From NCBI GenBank assembly GCA_964558655.1, contig CAZLEX010000010.1, positions 1 through 52,358 of the forward strand: a stretch of DNA of 52,358 bases, written 5' to 3'. The notes beneath the pieces are model-generated. The model had not been told where the DNA came from. It did not search any database and was given only the letters and a program-made list of their open reading frames with translations. The DNA comes from RGIG6353 sp964558655. Lineage in GTDB: Bacteria > Bacillota > Clostridia > Oscillospirales > SIG627. Made by a program: the position numbers and the translations under genes. Of the stretch, positions 1 to 8,967 are shown in pieces (the stretch's first letter is position 1; each line of letters starts with the position of its first letter).

Positions 1-1194
1 TGGATGTTTGGCATTAAAGACGGTTTTGATATCGTTATCGGTAATCCGCCGTATGGGTTGATTAACAAAAAGCAAAATCAAAAATCGAGCATTCAAGTAA
101 CTGATAAAGAAATCGATTATTATAAAACATTTCCGCTATATGCTCCCGCAAAGGGTGGAATTCTGAACATTTATCGTCTATTCATTTGTCGATCTCATTA
201 TCTTTTAAAAGAAAACGGTCATATGTCTTTGATTTTTCCGATGGCTTTTATGTGTGATTTGAGTGCTGCTGAATTGAGAAAATTCGTTTTTGCACAAGAA
301 TCCATACAGTATCTTGAAGCATTTCCGGAGAGAGATGACGAAAGCAAGCGTGTGTTTCAATCTGCCAAAATGTCGGTATGTATTCTTGGAAGTAACAGAA
401 TAAAATCAGATAATACAAAAAAATTCAAGCTTAGAATTAACGATAACCGTTATGTAAATACCCAATATGAACAAGTGGACATTTCTCCGAACGATATTGA
501 CTGTATTGACAGCAAAAATTTCACAATTCCGTTAGTTAGCAAAACAGAGTTGGATATTTTGCTGAAAATGTGCAAAAATTCAAAATGTATGAAAGAATTT
601 TCAAAATGCTTCACGGGCGAAGTTGATATATCTCTGGATAAAAAATATATTCGTTTGGATAATAGTTATCACGCAATGCTTAGAGGGGCACAAATACAAA
701 GATTCTATACAACCGATAATATAAGTCAAGGAGATATTCTGTATTTGGATTCCGAACAATACTTGACTGAAGTATCTTCACCAAGAAGCAAACATTATCT
801 TCAATCTCGTATTGTTATGCAAGGAATTACCGGTGTGAATGAGAAATATCGTCTGAAAATGGCTCTCTCGAAAGCCGGAACCTTCTGTTCCAACTCAGTA
901 AACTATTTGCTTATCAGTGAAGATATCGAGTATTTTTTGGGCTTATGTAATTCCAGCCTTATAAATTGGTTTTTTAAAAAACTTAGCACTAATAGCAATG
1001 TAAATGGCTACGAAATTGATAATCTCCCCATAATAGTCGTGCAAGATGATAAAAAAGAACAGCTGAAGAACATTGTAAAATCATTGCTCAATGGCTCTCC
1101 CGAGCATTCAGAGGACGAGCTTAATGCGGTAATTTATAAAATTTACGGTTTAACCGAAGAAGAAATCGCAGTTATCGAAGCGGCGATTAAGTAA
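1..1194 (+). CDS. N6-adenine DNA methyltransferase, C-terminal part (Eco57I/TaqI-like), 5' end outside window
   Basis: The reading frame is open from base 1, so the gene starts upstream and only its last ~397 codons are seen. A few residues in is IGNPPYG, the catalytic motif IV (NPPY) of N6-adenine methyltransferases, which moves a methyl group from S-adenosylmethionine to adenine in DNA. The rest resembles the TaqI-like C-terminal specificity region found in Eco57I-type and other type IIG enzymes, and the tail GLTEEEIAVIE is typical of that group. The SAM-binding motif I and any N-terminal nuclease lie outside the window, so I cannot tell a lone methylase from a fused restriction-modification enzyme. 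It converges on the minus-strand cassette at 1261-12870. It could also be a PglX-like BREX methylase, but the C-terminus argues for Eco57I. Confidence 0.85.
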   Translation, partial: WMFGIKDGFDIVIGNPPYGLINKKQNQKSSIQVTDKEIDYYKTFPLYAPAKGGILNIYRLFICRSHYLLKENGHMSLIFPMAFMCDLSAAELRKFVFAQESIQYLEAFPERDDESKRVFQSAKMSVCILGSNRIKSDNTKKFKLRINDNRYVNTQYEQVDISPNDIDCIDSKNFTIPLVSKTELDILLKMCKNSKCMKEFSKCFTGEVDISLDKKYIRLDNSYHAMLRGAQIQRFYTTDNISQGDILYLDSEQYLTEVSSPRSKHYLQSRIVMQGITGVNEKYRLKMALSKAGTFCSNSVNYLLISEDIEYFLGLCNSSLINWFFKKLSTNSNVNGYEIDNLPIIVVQDDKKEQLKNIVKSLLNGSPEHSEDELNAVIYKIYGLTEEEIAVIEAAIK

Positions 1195-1260
1195 ATAAAG
1201 CAAAAAAATGCACTTGTATTCTCTTTCCGAAACAAGTCTTTTAAGCTTGTAAAGATATTT

Positions 1261-1683
1261 TTAATGTTTCTTTCTTTTATGCTTTTTCTTTTTTTCGCCT
1301 TTTAAAAGCACTGCGGCAAGCGAAGAAAAGAAAATCAGCAAAAAAGTTATAGGCAAAGCAGTTAGGGACAATTTCGCTTTATTTATAATGAGGGAGAGTA
1401 ACGCAAGCAAGGCAAACAAAATAAAAGAATAGAAAAAAACCGTTGTTATTTTTGAATCAGTTTGTCTGCCGATATAAATTTTGGCAGTCAAAAAGGAAGT
1501 TAAAACAAGTAAAATTACCGATGAAATATCATAAAATTTCTCGGGCTGTTCGGAAATCATAAGTATAACCGTTATTCCCATTGCCAAAACAATTCCTATA
1601 AGTACCGAAATTATTGCCGCCAAAAAAGCCGTACGCAAATTGTCTTTAAAGTTAAAATTTATTTTCTTTGTATTAGATGACAT
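1261..1683 (-). CDS. small four-helix membrane protein, possibly TIGR04086/DUF3792-like
   Basis: This 140-residue protein has four hydrophobic segments (about residues 16-41, 52-69, 81-102 and 108-127) and ends in a very basic Lys/His tail, so it should sit in the cytoplasmic membrane. Size and topology fit the TIGR04086 (YrzE-like) membrane proteins of Bacillota, but I see no decisive motif. It is the last gene of the minus-strand block. Its ribosome site GGAGG lies 12 bases before the ATG, inside the 3' arm of a hairpin that closes the preceding gene, so it may be expressed weakly or conditionally. Whether it belongs to the upstream defence-like operon or is an unrelated neighbour cannot be decided here. 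Confidence 0.6.
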   Translation of the reverse strand: MSSNTKKINFNFKDNLRTAFLAAIISVLIGIVLAMGITVILMISEQPEKFYDISSVILLVLTSFLTAKIYIGRQTDSKITTVFFYSFILFALLALLSLIINKAKLSLTALPITFLLIFFSSLAAVLLKGEKKKKHKRKKH

Positions 1684-1740
1684 AAAAAAATAACGCCTCC
1701 TTAAATCTTTATTAAAGATTATTCGGAGAGCGTTATTTTT
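1684..1740 (-). terminator. hairpin terminator overlapping a ribosome binding site
   Basis: Read on the minus strand, AAAAATAACGC pairs with GCGTTATTTTT across an inner AATCTTT/AAAGATT stem, giving one long hairpin followed by a run of T. It starts four bases after the stop of the large helicase gene. The 3' arm contains the GGAGG of the next gene, whose ATG follows the T run directly. Confidence 0.7.
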
Positions 1741-1743
1741 ATG

Positions 1744-4700
1744 CTAAAAAACATCAAATGATATTATAGGTGTCTGCATTTCTCCTTCTTTAAGCATATC
1801 GGTAATTAAATCGAGCTGTTTGGGAGAATTTTCAAACCATTCAATCATGTAAATCCTCAATATTTTCCAACCGAGATTCTGCTCCAAATTTTTTACAATC
1901 GAAGCACGGCTTATAAGGTCTCCTCCGTACAAATACGCCGTTTCGTCAAAAATAATTCCGAAAAGGTATCCGTCTCCGAATTTATTTTTAACGGCAACAT
2001 CAATTCGACAAGAATTTGTTCCGATATCAATGTCTGCCTGATATCCCAAAGACTCAATATGATTGATAACTTGCCGAATTACAGAATTTTCAATTCGAGG
2101 CACTTTATTCATTTCTTTAACAAAAAATTCGTCACTGTCATCGCAAAGATGCAAAACAATATTTTTAAATAAAGAATAATTGGGAATAACTGTTTTAAAC
2201 CTGTTCAAAATTTCGCGGCTTAAAGATGTGACGATTATAAATTCTTTTTCGGCACACAAAAGAGAATTAACAAAATTTCTTCGGAATTTTTCAGAAGAAA
2301 ATTCCGGAATTGTTTTTGAAATCGTCTCGTTATACCGAGATTTTTCTTCTAAAGAAAATGTTGTGGAAAAAATAACCGTATCACATGGTGTAAACGAAGC
2401 TTTTTCAAGTGATGAAATAAGAAAATGTTCTCTTCTTGAAAAGAATGCCTTTTTCCGTTCTCCGTCAAGTGCCTGTAAACGCTTTGTAAAAAGCAATTCG
2501 ATAAGAGATGCCTGTTCTTCAGTAACAGATATAACGGCTATCGAAGAATTGGGAAACGCATCAAGCTTTTTCATTAATTCGTCTACCGCAGCACTTGCCT
2601 CGATAAAGTTCGTGCGAGTATTCTTTTTGTCATAAGTGCCTTTTTGGTGAACAACAGTAACTCCTTTTTTTCCGTTATCCGTAAAAATAAATGATGTTGA
2701 TTCCGGATAAAAGAGTTTATTTACAAGAAATGTAGTAAAATTATAGCTGTAAATCCACGACAGTTTTACATGAGGCGAACCTAAATTAATACATTCCCGT
2801 TCAATCGTGTTATCCGTATTGTTTTCCGCAAGAAGAACAACTCGGCGGGCAAGCGGAAGCATTACAAGAAGTTCTTCCCTGCCAAAGTCTTCCACAGTAT
2901 CCACAATAAGCGTGTCAAAATCATTACAGTATCTTAATTGAGAAAGCAGAGAAGTTTTTTGAGAGATGAAACAGGGTTTGACAATTTTTAAAAGCTTTTG
3001 ACTGTTCGGTGAAATGTTGTAATACTTATCATTGTATTCAAAATCACGCTTGAGTTGCATTAATGCCTCATCACAGTCACAGGAAACTTCCGTCAAAAGT
3101 CTTGCTTTTATTTCATCTGTTTTGTCAAAGACAAATCTTTCCGAACTCAATTTTCTCAAATTTTCCGAATTTTTAATTAACTGATTTTGAAAATTCTCAA
3201 ATTTTTCTTTTGAAAAATTGTTTATGTCGGATTCACATGACATTATATATTCGCTTACAGCCTTAAAAAATCCTTTTAAGAACGCATTCTTTATGTCATT
3301 ATAAGTCATTTGTTCCGAAGTATAAAGATTGACCACTCCGTAAAGTCCCGCAGATACAGCTTTTTCTTTTTCTTTGTTCCACCGGCACCAATGTTTAAGC
3401 AAATCGATATTATCAATCATTCTATCGACAAACTTTTCAGCAAAATAGTACCAAATTTTGTAGTTGTCGTTTTTAGCCTCATCTAAATCCAAATTTAAAA
3501 TTTCCACCAAATCGTTTTCGGCTTTTTTGAGTTTAGAACTTAAATTTAAGTACTTTTCAAAATAAACATTAATGTCGCAAATGAATTTTTCTCTGTTTAA
3601 AAACTGTTCTGCATTATGTACGAAAACGGTTTCCGGCTTTTTTTCCGAATCGTATATTTCTCTGATGAGATTTGAGTACGCTCTTGTTTCATCGAGAGAT
3701 TTTCTTATTTGCTCAAAAACTTTTTCATTGTTCTTAGCTATTTCATTTTCAAGGTCAATTCCGAAAATTTGTCTTATCAATGTCGATATTTCAGCCATTT
3801 TGGAAAGCGAACTTTTATAATCGGAAATCTTTGAAAAAAGTTCAACTATATTGTTGGAAGTGACAATTTTGGGATCATGCGCAAATACTTTTAGCTTATT
3901 TTTTACGGAGTTTTGTGCTCCGTTACGAGTTATTGCAAATTTTAAAGACGCGGCTCTCCATTCATTCAAAAGACCGTCGGCATCAATTTGCAGAACATCG
4001 CTTGAAAAATTTCCATCGAGAAAAACTTTTGTTTGAAAGAAATCACGGCTCGCATCTAAAAAAGTTTCGACATTTATAAATTCCGTCTCAACATCTGCTC
4101 TCGTATAGGCACGGGGAAAAATATATTCGATGTTTTCTTTTATATTTTTGACGAATTTAATCAGTGCAACGCTTTGAGATTCTTTTATGATAGGTGTTTC
4201 TATACCCAAAAAATCAGCAAGTTTGCTTTGCATCGATATAAATTCAGACAAAGTGTTTTTATATTCGGTAAGACAAACAACTGCGTTTGATTTTAAATCA
4301 TACGAAAAATCGCGGCACCTGATGTATGTAAGGGGATTATTGTAAGGTTCATGGCAATCGGCACCGGCTTTCGCCAAATTGGAAACAACATCAAACCAGT
4401 GCACAACATTTTCTCTCGACAAATGTTTCACTTCGGAGTTTGTAAAATTAACGGTATACGGAAATGTTTTATATCTTTCGTATTGCGAAATAGACTCGTA
4501 AAGCGAAAAACCAATCTCCCGAACTTTGTGAATTGCCGAATAATAATTTGACAAATAAGAATGAGTTTTGATTATATCATCTTTTAGATTATCTGTACCG
4601 TCATTTTTTGTGAAAGAATGTGACAAATCAAAAGAGTTTTTCTTTAAATTATTCTTTGAAACGGTAAATAGAAAATTACTTATTCCACATTCGTCGGCAT

Positions 4701-6762
4701 AACTCTTAAATTTATCTATGTTACTTTCCGAACAGGAAGCATAAATCACACTTTCACCTTTTTGCAAAGCCGTATAAGCTATTGAAGCTGCAACACGGGT
4801 TTTGCCGCTGCCGTTCGGACCTGAAATGACAGTCACATCGTTACAGCACGCACAATTATAGGCGTTTGCCTGACTGCTGTCAAGCAATAATGGCATCTCA
4901 AAAAAATTGGGTTGCAAAGAATCGTTTTCAACTGCCATGTACGGAATATTGGTAATTGCTTTCTTTTGTGTCAAACAGCGTATAAGATTACTTTTTTCAA
5001 AATATTCCGCATTGGCGACAGAAGAAACCAAATAATTGTCATACGGCAATTTGGTAAGCATTGAAATATTTAAAACTTCAAGCCCTACCGAAGAAAGAAT
5101 ACCGTCTTTTATTTTTTCAACGGCAGTGTCATAATCGTCCAAGCAATCATACTCGCCTATATTAAACGAATTGGGTGAATCCGTGTACTCTTTCAAGTAA
5201 TCAAACAATGCGGCATTTAACACGCCGGAAGATTTTGAGACAGACAGATAAAATGATTTATTGTCGTAAGTCAATGTTGCGGGTACGAGATATAACGGAG
5301 ACGAAATTTTTTTACCGTATATACTGCCTACTACCAATCCTACCGCAAGATATAAACTTTTTTGAGATCTTTCGATATCTATCAGTTTAACAAGTTTTTT
5401 ATCAAATTCCATTTTTTCGTAAAGTGTGGAAACGGTATCGGAAACATCTGAGACATCTATATTTTCGTTTAATTTCAACAAAACACCGAAAATATCGTCT
5501 GTATCGCCGGATATCACTCCGTCGAACAAAAAACTTCTCAAAACAACTCTTGAATTAAACAAAAATTTCGTTGCAATTGATTTTGCGGTGCCTATGAGAA
5601 ATGTGATATCGTTTTTATCCAAGTTTATTAAAGTTTTTTTATATCCGTCATTCAGTAAACCCGACTTAACCTGTGTACTTAAGGATTTAAAATTATTTGC
5701 CAAGTGAATTTCATTATTATGTATATTTGCGGTGGCATTTTCAAATATTATGTTTCCGTCTTTTACTATTCTGTTCTGTAACGGTAAAATCCCCGCCTTT
5801 CTACATTCTTTTATATCAACTATAATTGAATTTTCCGTATCGGTAATTGTCTTTGATGCCATTTTCGCCGAATCTTCAAAAGAAATATTCGTACCTCCGA
5901 ACAAAGTAGTCGGATCAATAATACAAAAATCGTAAGAAATACCGTCGGTAAGTGTAGAAAACGGCCGAGCGTCGTCGACGATAGGTGAAGAAAATGTGGA
6001 ATTTGTAAAAAACACACCTGTAAACACTTTACCCGAATTAAAAATTATAATCGGATCAAATCCGATGTATTCGCAAATTGAAGCAAACAGTAAGGAAATT
6101 TCAAGCGAATTCCCGTTTTTATACGATAAAAGGCTTTCGGGCAGTTTTACTTTACAATGTTTTGATTCAATCATAAGATTTGAAATATTGTATGTTATTC
6201 GCAAATCTTTTATTGCAAAATATACAGAACTGATAATTTCATATGCCGTATCACGATTTACATTTTTCCACATATCCATATTTAAAGGCACTATCGGAGA
6301 ATTTATGTACTTGTGTAAATTTTCGGCAATCTTTTTAACTTCCGGTTGCATAGGTGTAACAAAAGGCGACACGAGCTCCGGATATAAAGAAACGGATGGA
6401 ATTGTATCGTAAGGCAACAGCAATATCTGTTCATTCTTTTCGGCAAGGACTTCTCCCTGACTTTTTATGCGAATTGTTACGGTAGAAGAAGAGGAAGAAG
6501 AAAGATACGAAAGTGCAGTTGTATATACAGATAAATCAATCTTTGACAGCCGTATATATCTACCCGATGAAATTTCTCCTATTCTTGCGGAAAAATCGGC
6601 AAAAAATTCAGGTGAAGAAGTAACCTCAAGCTCTAAATTTTTGAGGTTAAAATCGGATATATTCCGCAATGTTATCGAATCAATAAGATCGATTTTATTT
6701 TGACATAAAGCTATCGAATACAAATCCATACATTCGGTAACTATTGAAATGACATTACTCAT
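1744..6762 (-). CDS. large SF1 helicase-like protein with transglutaminase-like region and C-terminal MTES_1575-type nuclease fold
   Basis: 1672 residues from the ATG at 6762. I prefer that start over an in-frame ATG 60 bases upstream because AGGAG precedes it and it overlaps the upstream stop by only 8 bases. Roughly in order: a beta-rich N-terminus; a transglutaminase-like stretch (~170-330) where the usual GTCLD reads GNSLE; an SF1 ATPase core with Walker A GPNGSGKT at ~648-655 and a motif II position reading VDTVEDF (~1288); and a C-terminal Vsr-like domain with RIDVAV (~1586) and LGWKILRIYMIEWF. This layout is that of DUF4011/AAA_11/AAA_12/MTES_1575 proteins, often found near defence genes. 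Motifs II, V and VI and the nuclease IECDG motif (here IIFDE) are eroded, so catalysis is uncertain. It is the fifth gene of the cassette and is followed by a terminator. Confidence 0.8.
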   Translation of the reverse strand: MSNVISIVTECMDLYSIALCQNKIDLIDSITLRNISDFNLKNLELEVTSSPEFFADFSARIGEISSGRYIRLSKIDLSVYTTALSYLSSSSSSTVTIRIKSQGEVLAEKNEQILLLPYDTIPSVSLYPELVSPFVTPMQPEVKKIAENLHKYINSPIVPLNMDMWKNVNRDTAYEIISSVYFAIKDLRITYNISNLMIESKHCKVKLPESLLSYKNGNSLEISLLFASICEYIGFDPIIIFNSGKVFTGVFFTNSTFSSPIVDDARPFSTLTDGISYDFCIIDPTTLFGGTNISFEDSAKMASKTITDTENSIIVDIKECRKAGILPLQNRIVKDGNIIFENATANIHNNEIHLANNFKSLSTQVKSGLLNDGYKKTLINLDKNDITFLIGTAKSIATKFLFNSRVVLRSFLFDGVISGDTDDIFGVLLKLNENIDVSDVSDTVSTLYEKMEFDKKLVKLIDIERSQKSLYLAVGLVVGSIYGKKISSPLYLVPATLTYDNKSFYLSVSKSSGVLNAALFDYLKEYTDSPNSFNIGEYDCLDDYDTAVEKIKDGILSSVGLEVLNISMLTKLPYDNYLVSSVANAEYFEKSNLIRCLTQKKAITNIPYMAVENDSLQPNFFEMPLLLDSSQANAYNCACCNDVTVISGPNGSGKTRVAASIAYTALQKGESVIYASCSESNIDKFKSYADECGISNFLFTVSKNNLKKNSFDLSHSFTKNDGTDNLKDDIIKTHSYLSNYYSAIHKVREIGFSLYESISQYERYKTFPYTVNFTNSEVKHLSRENVVHWFDVVSNLAKAGADCHEPYNNPLTYIRCRDFSYDLKSNAVVCLTEYKNTLSEFISMQSKLADFLGIETPIIKESQSVALIKFVKNIKENIEYIFPRAYTRADVETEFINVETFLDASRDFFQTKVFLDGNFSSDVLQIDADGLLNEWRAASLKFAITRNGAQNSVKNKLKVFAHDPKIVTSNNIVELFSKISDYKSSLSKMAEISTLIRQIFGIDLENEIAKNNEKVFEQIRKSLDETRAYSNLIREIYDSEKKPETVFVHNAEQFLNREKFICDINVYFEKYLNLSSKLKKAENDLVEILNLDLDEAKNDNYKIWYYFAEKFVDRMIDNIDLLKHWCRWNKEKEKAVSAGLYGVVNLYTSEQMTYNDIKNAFLKGFFKAVSEYIMSCESDINNFSKEKFENFQNQLIKNSENLRKLSSERFVFDKTDEIKARLLTEVSCDCDEALMQLKRDFEYNDKYYNISPNSQKLLKIVKPCFISQKTSLLSQLRYCNDFDTLIVDTVEDFGREELLVMLPLARRVVLLAENNTDNTIERECINLGSPHVKLSWIYSYNFTTFLVNKLFYPESTSFIFTDNGKKGVTVVHQKGTYDKKNTRTNFIEASAAVDELMKKLDAFPNSSIAVISVTEEQASLIELLFTKRLQALDGERKKAFFSRREHFLISSLEKASFTPCDTVIFSTTFSLEEKSRYNETISKTIPEFSSEKFRRNFVNSLLCAEKEFIIVTSLSREILNRFKTVIPNYSLFKNIVLHLCDDSDEFFVKEMNKVPRIENSVIRQVINHIESLGYQADIDIGTNSCRIDVAVKNKFGDGYLFGIIFDETAYLYGGDLISRASIVKNLEQNLGWKILRIYMIEWFENSPKQLDLITDMLKEGEMQTPIISFDVF

Positions 6763-8956
6763 TTTTAAACATTCTCCTGCACTTTTGTTCAACCTCATAA
6801 AAATCCAATCGGTCGGCAACAAAAGCTTTATTTAATAAATTTTGCGGAATCATTCCGTCATATTTTTCAAAAACTACAAGATCATCTGTATTTACATACT
6901 CTTCCGGTGCAAAGCCAATATCGGATAATTGTGAAAGATATTCCATAAGAGATGCAGCTGTACCGTTTTCCATTTTGAAAGTAATATAATAGCAAGACTC
7001 GGAAGTTACAGATGAAATAGCAAATTTTTCGGAACACTTTGTTTTTAGAATTTTTTTTAATGTCCGTATTCCTTTTGTTCCGAGCCAGGGAAACATGACA
7101 TAATTTACTCCGCCCGTACAAACAATAATATTTTCCCTCATACCTGCGTTTAAGGCAACATTTCGTGCTGTCTCTATACATTTCATTGCATTTTCGGACA
7201 AATAAGGATAATTTTTCTTTTCGAAAATGACTTCTCGCATACGCTCGAGTATGCGGGTATGAATTACTCCTGAGGAACCCGGCCAGGCTATTTCCATTTT
7301 CCCTTTGACCTGCTTTACATAAATTAGTCTGTGTTTTATGTCAAGCTCCTGCACTTCCCAAACACGCCCTGCAAGAGCAAACCTTTCCCCTGCAGGTACA
7401 GGTGAAGAAATTGTACCGATTTCTTCCGAGCCGCTTTTTACACTGTAATCTTCACTGTCGCGAAAGACAGCATAAAACTTAAAATTATTCGTAATTTTTT
7501 CGCCTTTAATTCCGACAATAAGAGTTTTCTCGTCTGTTTGTTCGATAAAACCGTTTTTTATCATGCTTATCAACAATTCCTTATAATCCTGTGAGGATAC
7601 ATTTGAAAATGCAGACAAAGAAAGAACCCGTTTTGCCAAAGAAGCAGGTGTCAATTCTCCGCAAGAAGAAAGAATAGCCAATGTTTGATGAAAAACGAGA
7701 CTGAACGGTAATTTTTTTTCGTAAACAGGCTCAATAAAGCGTGTCTCAATATAAAGCTGAACAATAGCTACCATTTGTATAAGGTGCCACGGTATAAGCT
7801 GATAAAAAGGAGCATACGGCAAAGGCGTAACTTCCCTGAAAACAGAAATCATTTCCTGCGGTGTACCCCGTCTTCCAGAACGGCCGATTCGTTGCAAAAA
7901 TCCGGAAACGGTATTGGGAGCTTCGATATTCACAACCCGTTCGAGCTTCCCGATATCTATCCCCAATTCAAGCGTTACGGTAGCACAGGCAACCGCCTTT
8001 TTTTCTTCGCTTTTAATCACCCTTTCGGTATCCTCCCTGATTGAAGAAGAAAGATTACCGTGATGAATATAAAAATTATCGGCAAGATTTTTCTTTTCGC
8101 TTATCTGATGCATCGTTGCACAGACAAGTTCCGTTTCTTCTCGCGAATTGGAAAAGATAATAGCCCTTTTATTATTGCAGGAGGCATGAACAAATTCATA
8201 ACCGGCATCGATTCCGTTTTTTGAATCATTATCAACGAAAAAATGCTCACACAAAAGCTTCCAATGAACATCTTCCCCATGCACATCGACAATATCGGTA
8301 TTTCTTCCCGTGCCTTTTGAAATCCATTGAGCAGCTTTTTCGGGGTCACCCATAGTGGCGGACAAGGCAATAATTCTCGGACAGTAGCCTATAATTCTCG
8401 CTATTCGCTCTATACAGCACTTTACCTGACTTCCCCTATCCGAACCGAGCATAGTGTGAATTTCATCAAAGATAACGAACCTTAAATCAGAAAACAGTCT
8501 GACTGTATCTGAAGCACGGTTAAAAAGAATACTTTCAAGCGACTCCGGAGTAATCTGAAGAATACCGCAAGGATTATTCAAAAGTTTTTCTTTTTTTGAA
8601 GATGACGCATCACCGTGCCATTTTGTAACCGGGATATCCGACATTGAAAGCAATTCGCAAATTCGTTCATATTGGTCATTTATAAGGGCTTTTGTCGGTG
8701 CTATATAAAGCACGGAAACACTCTGTGAAGGATTTTTTTCGAGCATTGAAAGAATAGGAAAAAAAGCCGCCTCAGTTTTGCCCGATGCCGTAGAACTAAG
8801 AATAAGCAAATTGGATTCCGAATACAAAATGTACTCTCCGGCTTCAATTTGTGCCTGACGCAGTTTTGTCCAACCGCTTTTGTATATATAATTCTGTATA
8901 TAAGGGGTATAAGCTTTAAATACCCTTAATGCTTTTTCGTTTAAGTCCGAGTTCAA
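6755..8956 (-). CDS. DEAD/DEAH-box helicase, Lhr/BrxHI-like
   Basis: 733 residues. A superfamily 2 ATP-dependent helicase with every core motif present: LRQAQ (Q-like, ~32), SSTASGKTEA (motif I, Lys60), APTKALINDQ (Ia), ITPESL (Ib), DEIH (II, 164-167), SAT (III, 199-201), VTLELGIDIG (V) and QRIGRSGRRG (VI, 355-364). Unlike its downstream neighbour it looks fully active. The motif VI wording and ~350-residue C-terminal extension match Lhr-like helicases, including BrxHI of type 2 BREX loci, which also sits beside a BrxD-type ATPase. The start is TTG at 8956 with GAGG eight bases upstream, overlapping the stop of the preceding gene. Its end overlaps the next gene by 8 bases, so the two are probably translationally coupled. 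Confidence 0.9.
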   Translation of the reverse strand: MNSDLNEKALRVFKAYTPYIQNYIYKSGWTKLRQAQIEAGEYILYSESNLLILSSTASGKTEAAFFPILSMLEKNPSQSVSVLYIAPTKALINDQYERICELLSMSDIPVTKWHGDASSSKKEKLLNNPCGILQITPESLESILFNRASDTVRLFSDLRFVIFDEIHTMLGSDRGSQVKCCIERIARIIGYCPRIIALSATMGDPEKAAQWISKGTGRNTDIVDVHGEDVHWKLLCEHFFVDNDSKNGIDAGYEFVHASCNNKRAIIFSNSREETELVCATMHQISEKKNLADNFYIHHGNLSSSIREDTERVIKSEEKKAVACATVTLELGIDIGKLERVVNIEAPNTVSGFLQRIGRSGRRGTPQEMISVFREVTPLPYAPFYQLIPWHLIQMVAIVQLYIETRFIEPVYEKKLPFSLVFHQTLAILSSCGELTPASLAKRVLSLSAFSNVSSQDYKELLISMIKNGFIEQTDEKTLIVGIKGEKITNNFKFYAVFRDSEDYSVKSGSEEIGTISSPVPAGERFALAGRVWEVQELDIKHRLIYVKQVKGKMEIAWPGSSGVIHTRILERMREVIFEKKNYPYLSENAMKCIETARNVALNAGMRENIIVCTGGVNYVMFPWLGTKGIRTLKKILKTKCSEKFAISSVTSESCYYITFKMENGTAASLMEYLSQLSDIGFAPEEYVNTDDLVVFEKYDGMIPQNLLNKAFVADRLDFYEVEQKCRRMFKNE

Positions 8957-8967
8957 ATTTAAACCTC

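Noticed and set aside
6763..6822. Upstream in-frame ATG extending the large helicase-nuclease by 20 codons
   Set aside because: It has no ribosome site and would lie inside the preceding helicase gene; the ATG at 6762 has AGGAG and a short overlap.
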